7,334 nucleotides of DNA from Kiritimatiellia bacterium (GTDB lineage: Bacteria > Verrucomicrobiota > Kiritimatiellia > SLAD01): NCBI GenBank assembly GCA_007128275.1, contig SKXR01000261.1, positions 1-7,334 of the forward strand. Direction: 5' to 3'. Below the pieces are notes generated by a model. It did no database searches, had not been told where the DNA came from, and worked only from the letters and a program-made list of their open reading frames with translations. The position numbers and the translations under genes are program-made. This document shows positions 1 through 7,133 of the stretch, piece by piece. Position 1 is the first letter of the stretch. Each line of letters opens with the position of its first letter.

Positions 1-222
1 CGTGGAAGCTTGTCGCATAAGGCGTGTCGTCCACCGCGTGACCGCGGCGGCGACGTGCGGCTTCTGTAGCCGCGTCCGTAAGGACGTGGAAGCTTGGCGC
101 GTAAGGCGAGTCGTCCACCGCGTTACCGCGGCGGCTACGTGCGGCTTCTGTAGCCGCGTCCGTAAGGACGTGGAAGCTTGTCGCGTAAGGCGAGTCGTCC
201 ACCGCGTGACCGCGGCGGCGAC
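1..222. repeat. 84-bp tandem repeat array (2.6 copies) made of chained hairpins
   Basis: Copies start at 1, 85 and 169. The third stops matching at about 222, after 54 of 84 bases, and the array may continue beyond the left edge. Within each unit I see an outer stem GTGGA/TCCAC enclosing a TCGC-GTAAG-GCGA hairpin; CCGCG-TGAC-CGCGG (stem 5, loop 4); GCGGCT-TCTGT-AGCCGC (stem 6, loop 5); and CGTCC-GTAA-GGACG across the unit junction, whose loop is of GNRA type. The array ends 20 bp from the amylase stop codon, so the amylase mRNA would run straight into it; it may terminate the transcript or stabilise its 3' end, which is inference. The unit length is a multiple of three, so frames stay open across it, but nothing suggests translation. 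It fits a REP- or MITE-like intergenic family; I cannot name one. Confidence 0.9.
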
Positions 223-242
223 TGGTGCAGAGGCGGGTTCGA

Positions 243-3200
243 CTACTCTGCCAGGAACACCTCAAGCCGGTAAAACCGCTTGCCGCCTGCCGGTGTGCTA
301 TTCGACGTGTCAGGGCCCTCGTCATCGACGAAGGCATGTGCGACCTCGGTCCCGCTCGTATTCGTAAACTCCCCTTCCGCCACACTCGCGAACTCGTTCC
401 AGGTCAACGTAGGCGAGGAGAGATCGTCATCGGTATAATAGATCCGATACGTGCGACCCGGTTGCGCCATAAACGAAATATTCCGTTCGGCATCGCCTGC
501 GGCCGACACGGCTTCGGTGACCTTGAAGATGGAGTCGGGATCCAGCGGATCGGTGCCGGCAATATCCTGCTGCCAAGCCGGCACGCCGGTGTTGTCGTAG
601 CTGACATCCGGATCGAGCAGTTGCACGGTTTGGCTTTCCGGACTCGCGCCGCCCGCATTGGCGACTTGGTGCGGGTTCACAGGCTGCACGGTGACTGTAA
701 CGCTCTGGTCAAATGCGCCGGCTACGTCATACGACGTGTTCATGGTGAAGTTCGTCGTTACGGAGGACCCGTCGTCGACGATCACGGCGTACATAACAGG
801 CGCGCCCTCAGGATCAACGACCTCGTCCCACGTGAATGTGGCCGTGTCGCCGATGGCGTAGTGTTTCCCGGTTTGATGTTCGGGGGCGGTGTTCAGGGCC
901 GGTGGCGCAGTGACGTCATAGAGTTTGAGGAATTGCGCTTCGAAGGGGGCTGTTGCCCATGCGGGATCGTTATCCGGAACAGGGTTGAGAGCCACATACA
1001 CGCCGTTGTCGATGATATCCTGGCCGTTACGCCCTGACGCGCCCCACAGGAGCGTGTCGCGCCGGTCCGGATACTCGTTATTCGGCCCGAGATAGGCCGC
1101 GATGTTGCGGACATTATAGGTACGGGAAGGGTTGATGCCCAACTGGGATACGAGACCCGAAGGGATGCCGAAGGTGTTGGTCCTCGAGGCGTCCCGGTCC
1201 AGATTTACGAACGCGAGCACGACGTCGCTGACGGCAGGCGAAGCGGTGGGCGTTTCAAATTTTGCGACCGCGAAAATGGTTTCGTCTGCGTCGTTCGAGT
1301 TCTGCGGGTTCAGGAACCATCGATTCGAGGACCGCAGCGCGGGGCTGAATTGGCGCGCCTTGCCTACGCCGGAATAGGCCGGGATCAGATTCTGTACGCC
1401 CAGCGAATTATTCGCCCACGCGGTCCACTGCGGTTGCATCGAGTTATACCGCTTGAAGTGAGGCACATACTTCCCGAAATTCAGCTCAAAGTAGTCAAAG
1501 CCGCCGGAGGGACCCGACTCCGAAGTTCCCTGGCCCGTTCCAATTTCCTGGCCATACATAATCATCGGCGCCCCATCTATGGTGCTACCGACGGCGTAGC
1601 GAATGAAGGCCTGCCAGGAATCCTCATAGCCTTCCTCGTCGTGCGATGTGTTGTTGAGCAGGACCAGTCCCTGCCCATAAGCCGCGCGCCGATCCTCAAA
1701 GATCCCGCGGTGCGCCGTGGTGTTGTTGGCCGACTGCCATGGGAAGACGATATTCTCGTTGAGAATATCGAAGTGGCGGTTGGAACGATAGGTGATGTTT
1801 CCGCCATCCAGCGATTCGCTCATGAATACAAAGTTCCATTTATGAGCCCGTGCGACGTTCATGACGTATTCCCAGAACTGCGGGGGCATGCCCTGCCCAA
1901 AATCGGCTCGCAAGCCGGCGATACCGCCTGTGGTCTGCGTTTCCGTGGACTCGCCGAAGGGCAGGCCGGTTTGTTCCAGCCAGTACGGGACGTACCGGGC
2001 GAAGTATTCCCAGACGGCGCGAGTCACGGCCCCGTTGCTACCGGAACCGCCGCGCAGGTCGTCCCAGTTCATCCAGTCGCCTTCGTTTTGGGCCATGGCC
2101 CGGCTCGTGTCGTCATCCGGATATCCGGTCACCAACGACGCATACCGACCAAAGAAGACGTCGGCCACATCCTGCCATTTCCCGAAATCGTTTCGGTCCG
2201 GGGCGGTGGCGATATTGCCGGCGGAACTCGCAGGGCCGGAATAGGCCTCGTTCCCGTCGTTGCGCGAGAAAAATCGCGCTTCCCGGTTTCTGATTTCGTC
2301 ATCCGCCGACCAGCCCGACGTATCCAGCCCGGCGGCTTCGAAGAGTTCCAGGCCGATATCCGTGACCTCGACGTCAAAGGAGGTATGGTTAAATGGAGCG
2401 TCCAGCATGATGTAGACTCCGCGTGCGGTGGCGGCGTCCACAAAGTTCTGGAAGGCGGTCATGGATGAGGCGCGCGTGTTCCCGTCGCTCATCTGTTCCA
2501 TGACTTCAAAGAAGTTCTTGACGGCGTAGGGACTGCCGGGATCGTAGGGCGGCGATCCGGGATCGCCCCACCCCCCGGAGGGCTCGCGTCCGTCGATGCC
2601 GTTGGGATGGATGGGCTGGAACCACAAGGTGTTGGCGCCCAGATCCACAAGATAATCCAGATTCCAGCGCTCGGACGTAAGGAGGCTGTCGAATGTGCTC
2701 CGTTCCGCGAAGGTCGGGCCGGTGGCGTCGATATTGAGGACGTTGATCTCGTACACGCGCATGTCACGCGCCAGGATGGGACTGACCACCACCGCATGAT
2801 CGCGTCGTCCCATGCCGGTGTCGGTGTAATAGTACCAATTGGTGTCGCCATCCACTTTGTAGCGGGCGGTGAGCCGGTACGAGCCGGTCTTTTCCGCATG
2901 CAGGGTCAGCCTGTAATCGTTCGCCCCGTGTTGGGTCATCGGATAGGCGCGATAATAGCGGTTCTGATCGTTGGTGGTGATCAAGTGTCCGCCGGGAACG
3001 AGCAGCCCCTCCTGGGTGACGACCCCTTGATCATTCGTCCACAGTTGGCTGGCATAATCGCGGCGGTTCAGGTTGCTGAAGACCTCCACCGCCACGAGAT
3101 CGGTGGCTTGGGGGTTGAAGATGATTTCCATGGAGAACGAATCGGCAGCCTCCTCATCGACAAAGAACTTGGTGGTGGTGTAGTTGGCGTTGATCCCGTT

Positions 3201-3758
3201 CACTTCGAGCACAGGGATGTTGTAATTGAATGTGGCGATATAATTGTCATCCAAGTTGCTGTAGAACTTGGTTTCGTCGGGATTGGTTCCTGAGGCGCTG
3301 AAGTAGACCTCGAGGCGATAGGTGCCGGGCCGGGTCAGGGAAGCGAGCACGTTGTTGGAATGCGTGACGTTCTGCCACGTCTGGTTGTTGTTGCCCCCGT
3401 CGTCCGAGAACCAAGGGAGGTTGACTTCGGTGAAAGCGCCGGGCGCGGTATCGATGGGGTACACGCGGTAATGGAAGGTGGCGCCGGTCACGTCGCTGGC
3501 GGGCGCATCCTTCCACGTCTTCGCTTCGCCGCCTACGAGAATCAGGCTGTCGCCGTCGGCCGTGACAAAATCTCCGATATGCGAAGCGTTGAAGTTGGTG
3601 GCGTTTATGTAGTCCAAGCTGCCGCCATTCGTGCGCAGAAAGACCCCGGCATCCCAAATGCCCCAATCGGCTTTGGCGGACGAGGCGGCGCACAGAAGGA
3701 GCGTTGCCGCAAGAAGTAGGGGAAGAGACCGGGAATGGGCAGGCATGGTCATTTTCAT
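243..3758 (-). CDS. Secreted GH13 alpha-amylase-family glycoside hydrolase, multidomain
   Basis: Predicted 1171-aa exported enzyme acting on alpha-glucosidic bonds of starch- or glycogen-like glucans. Residues 1-30 form a Sec signal peptide with a probable cut after AKA. Residues 31-330 are beta-rich and probably form two N-terminal beta-sandwich modules. The catalytic barrel runs from about 333 to 775 and carries all four GH13 regions: DAPFNH (D453, N457, H458), GLRAD (R617, nucleophile D619), MSES (acid/base E648) and SHD (H706, D707). The H458-to-D619 stretch of about 160 residues is long, implying an enlarged domain B. A beta C-domain (about 820-945), an Fn3-like module (about 955-1050) and a tail with AGTDPLDPDSIF (1067-1078) follow; the tail resembles Verrucomicrobiota secreted proteins. 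The ATG at 3758 was chosen because GAGG lies 5 nt upstream and the signal peptide starts there; upstream in-frame starts would add 34 residues before it. Exact specificity and GH13 subfamily cannot be read from sequence. Confidence 0.93.
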   Translation of the reverse strand: MKMTMPAHSRSLPLLLAATLLLCAASSAKADWGIWDAGVFLRTNGGSLDYINATNFNASHIGDFVTADGDSLILVGGEAKTWKDAPASDVTGATFHYRVYPIDTAPGAFTEVNLPWFSDDGGNNNQTWQNVTHSNNVLASLTRPGTYRLEVYFSASGTNPDETKFYSNLDDNYIATFNYNIPVLEVNGINANYTTTKFFVDEEAADSFSMEIIFNPQATDLVAVEVFSNLNRRDYASQLWTNDQGVVTQEGLLVPGGHLITTNDQNRYYRAYPMTQHGANDYRLTLHAEKTGSYRLTARYKVDGDTNWYYYTDTGMGRRDHAVVVSPILARDMRVYEINVLNIDATGPTFAERSTFDSLLTSERWNLDYLVDLGANTLWFQPIHPNGIDGREPSGGWGDPGSPPYDPGSPYAVKNFFEVMEQMSDGNTRASSMTAFQNFVDAATARGVYIMLDAPFNHTSFDVEVTDIGLELFEAAGLDTSGWSADDEIRNREARFFSRNDGNEAYSGPASSAGNIATAPDRNDFGKWQDVADVFFGRYASLVTGYPDDDTSRAMAQNEGDWMNWDDLRGGSGSNGAVTRAVWEYFARYVPYWLEQTGLPFGESTETQTTGGIAGLRADFGQGMPPQFWEYVMNVARAHKWNFVFMSESLDGGNITYRSNRHFDILNENIVFPWQSANNTTAHRGIFEDRRAAYGQGLVLLNNTSHDEEGYEDSWQAFIRYAVGSTIDGAPMIMYGQEIGTGQGTSESGPSGGFDYFELNFGKYVPHFKRYNSMQPQWTAWANNSLGVQNLIPAYSGVGKARQFSPALRSSNRWFLNPQNSNDADETIFAVAKFETPTASPAVSDVVLAFVNLDRDASRTNTFGIPSGLVSQLGINPSRTYNVRNIAAYLGPNNEYPDRRDTLLWGASGRNGQDIIDNGVYVALNPVPDNDPAWATAPFEAQFLKLYDVTAPPALNTAPEHQTGKHYAIGDTATFTWDEVVDPEGAPVMYAVIVDDGSSVTTNFTMNTSYDVAGAFDQSVTVTVQPVNPHQVANAGGASPESQTVQLLDPDVSYDNTGVPAWQQDIAGTDPLDPDSIFKVTEAVSAAGDAERNISFMAQPGRTYRIYYTDDDLSSPTLTWNEFASVAEGEFTNTSGTEVAHAFVDDEGPDTSNSTPAGGKRFYRLEVFLAE

Positions 3759-3782
3759 GGATACCTCAATGGAACGGATTTC

Positions 3783-3798
3783 GCGTAAACGTTTCACT
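3783..3798. promoter_or_regulatory. Candidate LacI/GalR-family operator O1
   Basis: The sequence GCGTAAACGTTTCACT has a perfect palindromic core, AAACGTTT (3787-3794), with the central CG typical of LacI/GalR-family and CcpA-type sites. It lies 25 bp upstream of the amylase start codon and just downstream of the candidate -10 box, where a bound repressor would block transcription. No regulator gene is present in the window, so the binding protein is unknown. Confidence 0.5.
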
Positions 3799-3809
3799 AC
3801 AATACATAC

Positions 3810-3838
3810 AGTACAGTGATCGGCGTGGATCTGTCCAA
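3810..3838 (-). promoter_or_regulatory. Candidate sigma70-type promoter of the amylase gene
   Basis: On the minus strand, TTGGAC (3833-3838) is followed after exactly 17 bp by TGTACT (3810-3815). The matches to consensus are 3/6 and 4/6, so the call is modest. It is supported by optimal spacing, an A/T tract directly upstream (3837-3844), a distance of about 50 bp to the start codon, and its position between two operator-like palindromes. Confidence 0.35.
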
Positions 3839-3855
3839 AAAAAACCGGGAGTGAT

Positions 3856-3869
3856 ACCAAACGCTTAAC
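3856..3869. promoter_or_regulatory. Candidate LacI/GalR-family operator O2
   Basis: The core AAACGCTT (3859-3866) fits the same AARCGYTT pattern as O1, with its centre 72 bp upstream of the O1 centre. It sits about 20 bp upstream of the candidate -35 box. Paired operators around a promoter are common for looping LacI-family repressors; that reading is inference. Confidence 0.4.
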
Positions 3870-3874
3870 CCTTC

Positions 3875-3960
3875 GCCCGGCCTACGGCGGGCAGGCGAGA
3901 GGAGGGGAGATCCCTTCATATCCCCTCCTCGGAGGGGTGGCCCCGCGCCTTGGCGGGGCC
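3875..3960. repeat. GC-rich palindromic intergenic element
   Basis: Several inverted repeats are packed together: GCCCG/CGGGC (3875-3879 with 3888-3892), GGAGGGGA/TCCCCTCC (3901-3908 with 3921-3928), CCCCTCC/GGAGGGG (3922-3928 with 3931-3937) and GGCCCCGC/GCGGGGCC (3939-3946 with 3953-3960). The middle CCCCTCC segment can pair with either neighbour, so two of the hairpins exclude each other. The pattern resembles GC-rich palindromic repeats scattered between genes in many bacterial genomes, although family membership rests on recall. It could also help stop transcription from the pstS-like gene upstream. The stretch from 3961 to 4085 shows no gene or clear structure, only a run of eight G at 4028-4035. 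Confidence 0.65.
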
Positions 3961-4085
3961 GGGGTGGGTTGGAAAGAATATGAGAAGATAGATTTCCCCC
4001 TTTCAGGCCTATCGGCAACACCTTCATGGGGGGGGCGAACCGTCCATGGCACGCCCGTGGCCGGAGATGGAAAAATTCGCGTTGT

Positions 4086-4148
4086 CACCCGACACGCGTC
4101 ACCCGACACCCGACACGCGACACCCGACACCCGACACCCGACACCCTC
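4086..4148. repeat. Heptanucleotide tandem repeat (CACCCGA), about 9 units
   Basis: This is an unbroken 7-bp period: CACCCGA at 4086, 4100, 4107, 4121, 4128 and 4135, with variants CACGCGT at 4093, CACGCGA at 4114 and CACCCTC at 4142. The array ends 5 bp from the pstS-like stop codon. The complement of the same heptamer recurs at 7179-7213, and the forward form at 7325. Short period and near-identical units suggest replication-slippage dynamics; a function is not evident. Confidence 0.9.
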
Positions 4149-4153
4149 GTCCC

Positions 4154-5014
4154 TTACGGCGCGATGCCGCCGGGATCAAGGCGTTGCAGGACGCGCGGCA
4201 CGTAGCCCATTTCCTGCAGGATTTGCTGGCCGTCGCGGCCACGCACAAAGCGGATAAACGTCCACGCTTCCCGGGGTTCCTGTCCCCGGATACTGTAGAA
4301 GCGCAGGCCGCGCGCGTACGGGTACATGCCTTCATTGACGGACATAATGTTGCCCGGGATGCCATTCACTAACACAGCGCGCACACCGCTTTCAGGGACC
4401 AGCGTCATGCCTGTATAGCCGATACCGTTCGGATCCTTTCGGATGGCTTCGTTGATTTCGTCATAAGAGAGCAGGGGAACCGCGGACTCGACATAGGGTT
4501 GGTATTCCATTGCCAGCTCCTGGAATCCGAGGTAGGTGCCGGATACGGGATCGCGGATGTAGACGTTGATGGTCGCGTCCGGTCCGCCGACCTCGCTCCA
4601 GTTGGTGATCTCGCCCGTGAAGATGTCGCGTATCTCGGCCACGGTCAGGCCGCGTACCGCGCTCTCGGTGTTCACAATGACGGAAACGCCGTAGCTGCCG
4701 ATGAAGTGGCTGCGTAGCCGGACATCGCGTGCGCGGGCCAAGCGCAGTTCGTCTTCGGTGGCAATTCGGGAGGCGGGAGCCAAGTGACAATCGTTGTTGA
4801 GCAAGGCGAGCATGCCGGCTCCGGTGCCCGGCGTCGTGAGTTCGAAGCGAATGTCCGGATGGTCTTTCTGAAAGACTTCGATCAGGCGCGGACCCAACTC
4901 TTCACCAAAGGTGTTGGATCCTGTGATGACAAGCACCTTCTCCTCTTCCGCCGAAGCCAAGCCCACACTGACCGCGATGAGCAGGGGAACGATCCATTTC
5001 CATGTGGTCTTCAT
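4154..5014 (-). CDS. PstS-like periplasmic phosphate-type substrate-binding protein
   Basis: A 286-aa exported binding protein of the PstS/PBP-like family. Residues 1-22 form a signal peptide, probably cut after SA before EEEKVL. Family features are visible in order: an N-terminal beta strand with TGSNT (31-35), the FTGEITNWSEVGG block (132-144), the ligand-loop motif RDPVSGT (154-160) and PNGIGYTG (195-202). In E. coli PstS the corresponding loop is RSDGSGT, whose Asp contacts phosphate; here that position is Pro156 and an Asp sits one residue earlier, so the ligand could be phosphate or another oxyanion. The ATG at 5014 was chosen over a GTG at 5047 because an AGAAGG-like ribosome site precedes it and the signal peptide begins there. 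It is the last gene of the apparent operon. No pstC, pstA or pstB is present, so its partner permease must be elsewhere, or it acts in sensing or storage. Confidence 0.85.
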   Translation of the reverse strand: MKTTWKWIVPLLIAVSVGLASAEEEKVLVITGSNTFGEELGPRLIEVFQKDHPDIRFELTTPGTGAGMLALLNNDCHLAPASRIATEDELRLARARDVRLRSHFIGSYGVSVIVNTESAVRGLTVAEIRDIFTGEITNWSEVGGPDATINVYIRDPVSGTYLGFQELAMEYQPYVESAVPLLSYDEINEAIRKDPNGIGYTGMTLVPESGVRAVLVNGIPGNIMSVNEGMYPYARGLRFYSIRGQEPREAWTFIRFVRGRDGQQILQEMGYVPRVLQRLDPGGIAP

Positions 5015-5087
5015 GATGAGTCCCTTCTTTGCAATGGTCTTATACACTTAGACAGAATCCATCGGCCCGCGTTCGGAATTGCTTGAA

Positions 5088-6479
5088 TCAGGCCACTTTG
5101 CCGGCCGCCTTCATGCGCTTCTGTTTAATCGTGACCAGCAACATCGAGACGCCGCCCATCAAGGCGAAAGCGACCATGACCGGATACCACGTGCCCCAGC
5201 CGTAGGCATCGATCAAGCGACCGGTGATCATGAAGCTGATGGCGGCGCCGTAGTATTGGAACGAATCGATCACGCCCGCGGCGAAGCCGGCCATTTTCTT
5301 GCCGCCGATATCCATCGGGGCGGCGGCGCCGACAATCGAATGCGTGGAGTTGACGGTGAGTGAGGTCAGGACCAGGAACATGCAGCCCAGGAAGATGCCC
5401 ATCGGCGTGGGGCCCACAATGCCGGTGTAGACCACGACGGCGGCGATACCGATGACACAAGCCTCCGTGAAGTACAAGACCATGGCCACGGGGGAACGCG
5501 CGCCTTGGAAGACCTTGTCGGAGATCCAGCCGGCGGCGATGGAGCCGATGATGGCCGCCAGCGGCATGAGGTTCAGAGTCCAGAAGACTGCTGCGGGCCG
5601 CGTAGCCATATCCAGTCCGAGCTGTTCCTGGAAGTAGAGAATGGAAAGCTGGTCGGAACTATGGCGGACGGCGCCGGTAGACGCGTAGGCGACCGCATAG
5701 AACCACACGAGCGGATGCCGGAAGATGGTGACGAACGATTCCTTGATGCTTACCCGCGTGCCGACGGTGTTATCCAGCTCATCTTCGACCGCCTCGGGGA
5801 AGTTGGCTTGGGCCGGCTCTTCCTTGATGGTGAACGCCAATAAGATCGCGATCGCGGCGGTGACCATCGGTGGCAATATGAAAAGCATGCGCCAGTTGCC
5901 GGGTTCGGAAAAGATCACAAATCCGAAGATGGACATGTTGAACCCGGCAAGAATCAGCGGCGCCCAGTTGTTAATGCCGAACTGGCCGAGCTGGATCATG
6001 ATGCCGAAGATACCGGAAAACGTGCCGCGCTCGGTGCGGTTGAACCAGGCCGCGTTCATCTTGATCATGCCGGGCGCGCCGAACGATTGGAACCAACCGT
6101 TCATCAGCGCCACGAGCCCGAAGGTCGATACGGTGGTGACGAGCGGCGAGAAACCAAAAATGAAATTGATGATGATGGTGCCGACCGCACCGATGAGCAT
6201 GGTCCATTTCCCGCCGATCCGGTCGGAGAATAGACCGTTCACCAATTGGCCGGTACCGTACGCGAGCGACCAGATCGCAAAGATGTCGGAGATGTCGCCT
6301 GCGCTGAATCCGAATTCCTCCACCATGCCGGGCGTGCCGAAACGGAAATTGTAGCGGCACATGTAGTACGAGGCGTACATCAACCCGATCATGCCCCAGT
6401 TGATGCCGCGCCGCGGCTTGAATCCCGCGGGGGAGGGGGCGCTTCCTACACGTGCGTCCGATGTTTGGTGATTGCTCAT
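5088..6479 (-). CDS. MFS organophosphate:phosphate antiporter (OPA/GlpT-UhpT family)
   Basis: A 463-aa inner-membrane transporter of normal length for GlpT/UhpT, with about 12 hydrophobic segments and a charged central loop (about 218-250). The OPA signature is clear: YASYYMCRYNF (35-45), where R42 aligns with the phosphate-binding Arg45 of GlpT; GLFSDRIGGKW (82-92), the MFS loop 2-3 motif; GWFQSFGAPG (128-137), the OPA-specific TM4 motif; and R272 in AVRHSSDQLSILYF, aligning with Arg269 of GlpT. Keeping both arginines argues for phosphate-coupled exchange of a phosphorylated compound such as glycerol-3-phosphate or a sugar phosphate; the organic substrate is not readable, and a UhpC-like sensor role cannot be excluded. 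It starts 4 bp after the stop of the upstream gene with a weak GGGA site, which suggests translational coupling. The pstS-like gene follows 73 bp downstream. Confidence 0.9.
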   Translation of the reverse strand: MSNHQTSDARVGSAPSPAGFKPRRGINWGMIGLMYASYYMCRYNFRFGTPGMVEEFGFSAGDISDIFAIWSLAYGTGQLVNGLFSDRIGGKWTMLIGAVGTIIINFIFGFSPLVTTVSTFGLVALMNGWFQSFGAPGMIKMNAAWFNRTERGTFSGIFGIMIQLGQFGINNWAPLILAGFNMSIFGFVIFSEPGNWRMLFILPPMVTAAIAILLAFTIKEEPAQANFPEAVEDELDNTVGTRVSIKESFVTIFRHPLVWFYAVAYASTGAVRHSSDQLSILYFQEQLGLDMATRPAAVFWTLNLMPLAAIIGSIAAGWISDKVFQGARSPVAMVLYFTEACVIGIAAVVVYTGIVGPTPMGIFLGCMFLVLTSLTVNSTHSIVGAAAPMDIGGKKMAGFAAGVIDSFQYYGAAISFMITGRLIDAYGWGTWYPVMVAFALMGGVSMLLVTIKQKRMKAAGKVA

Positions 6480-6483
6480 TCGT

Positions 6484-7122
6484 TTATCCCGTTACGTTAG
6501 ATCCGATGGCCAGATGAAAGACCACTTGAATGATGTAGCCGACGATGAGAAAGCCCATCAAGACGCGCATGCCGCGCCGTTTAAATGCGGGGCCGGCCAG
6601 CCCGACAATGACAAAGGGGATGCCGACGATCAGGGTGCCCGGGCCAAAGGGGCTGATCAACAGCGCGCCCGCAAGCAGCAGGACGAGGCCCAGCCCGATA
6701 TCCATCGGGTGCCGCTCATTCTGTTCGCCAAGCCATTGGTACCCCTTGAACGTTTCGGCTTCGGAGAGCCGATCTTGCCACGCGTAGACGATCATGATGA
6801 GCGGCGCGACGACCATGATGGTGACGACCATGGCAAACTCGGCGGCGTAATCGCCGGTTGCGTAGGCGTTTTTTGCGCGGATCAGGAAGATGGGATAGGC
6901 AATGAGCCCGACGAGTCCCATGAACCAGCCCGTGAAGACCATGCGATAGCCGTGGTAGCGCTCGGGCGATGTATCCATATGCCGCAAGGCGAAGACGGAA
7001 AGCACCAATCCGATGAGGTTTCCGAGCAGGAGGCCGATGCAACTGATAACCGCCGAAACGGTCGCAAGCGCATGCACTTTGTGAACCGCCGGCACAATTG
7101 GAGGTTGTGTTGTAGTAGACAT
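6484..7122 (-). CDS. Multi-pass membrane protein, DUF4190-like N-terminus
   Basis: A 212-aa integral membrane protein of unknown function and the probable first gene of the transport operon. Hydrophobic segments fall at about 17-46, 62-82, 96-115, 141-157, 161-178 and 186-206. The N-terminal part (16-82) looks like a DUF4190-type hairpin: a small-residue-rich helix ending LSVFALRHMD, a short polar loop with ERYHGYR, then a second helix. A cytoplasm-like polar loop (116-140) separates it from the C-terminal helices. The 4-bp gap to the antiporter start suggests coupled translation and a shared role, perhaps as an accessory or assembly factor; this is inference. The ATG at 7122 is preferred over a TTG at 7140, but neither has a convincing ribosome-binding site. 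DUF4190 assignment is by eye only. Confidence 0.75.
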   Translation of the reverse strand: MSTTTQPPIVPAVHKVHALATVSAVISCIGLLLGNLIGLVLSVFALRHMDTSPERYHGYRMVFTGWFMGLVGLIAYPIFLIRAKNAYATGDYAAEFAMVVTIMVVAPLIMIVYAWQDRLSEAETFKGYQWLGEQNERHPMDIGLGLVLLLAGALLISPFGPGTLIVGIPFVIVGLAGPAFKRRGMRVLMGFLIVGYIIQVVFHLAIGSNVTG

Positions 7123-7133
7123 AGTGGGCAAGG

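Noticed and set aside
1..222. CRISPR array
   Set aside because: The 84-bp units are contiguous and nearly identical along their whole length; there are no variable spacers and no cas genes.
2..367. Plus-strand reading frame across the 84-bp repeat with repeated RVVHRVTAAAT blocks
   Set aside because: The repeat is a multiple of three and has few stops, so open frames arise automatically. The frame is Arg/Val/Ala-rich, has no domain features and runs into the antisense of the amylase gene.
225..2468. Long plus-strand frames opposite the amylase gene (225-1037 and 1350-2468)
   Set aside because: They are antisense to a gene with intact GH13 motifs throughout, and their translations show no recognisable domain, signal peptide or membrane segment.
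3759..3860. Longer N-terminus for the amylase starting at 3860
   Set aside because: The extra 34 residues precede a good signal peptide and would place the candidate promoter and operator inside the gene; the ATG at 3758 has its own ribosome-binding site.
4086..4148. CRISPR-like or protein-coding repeat (PDTRH-type translation)
   Set aside because: The true period is 7 bp, which shifts frame every unit, and there are no spacers; it is a simple tandem repeat.
3937..4257. Small frames between the amylase and the pstS-like gene on both strands
   Set aside because: They are built from the palindromic element and the heptamer repeat and overlap the real 3' end of the pstS-like gene; no independent coding evidence.
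5015..5047. GTG start at 5047 for the pstS-like gene
   Set aside because: It adds 11 residues before the signal peptide; the ATG at 5014 has a better-placed ribosome-binding site.
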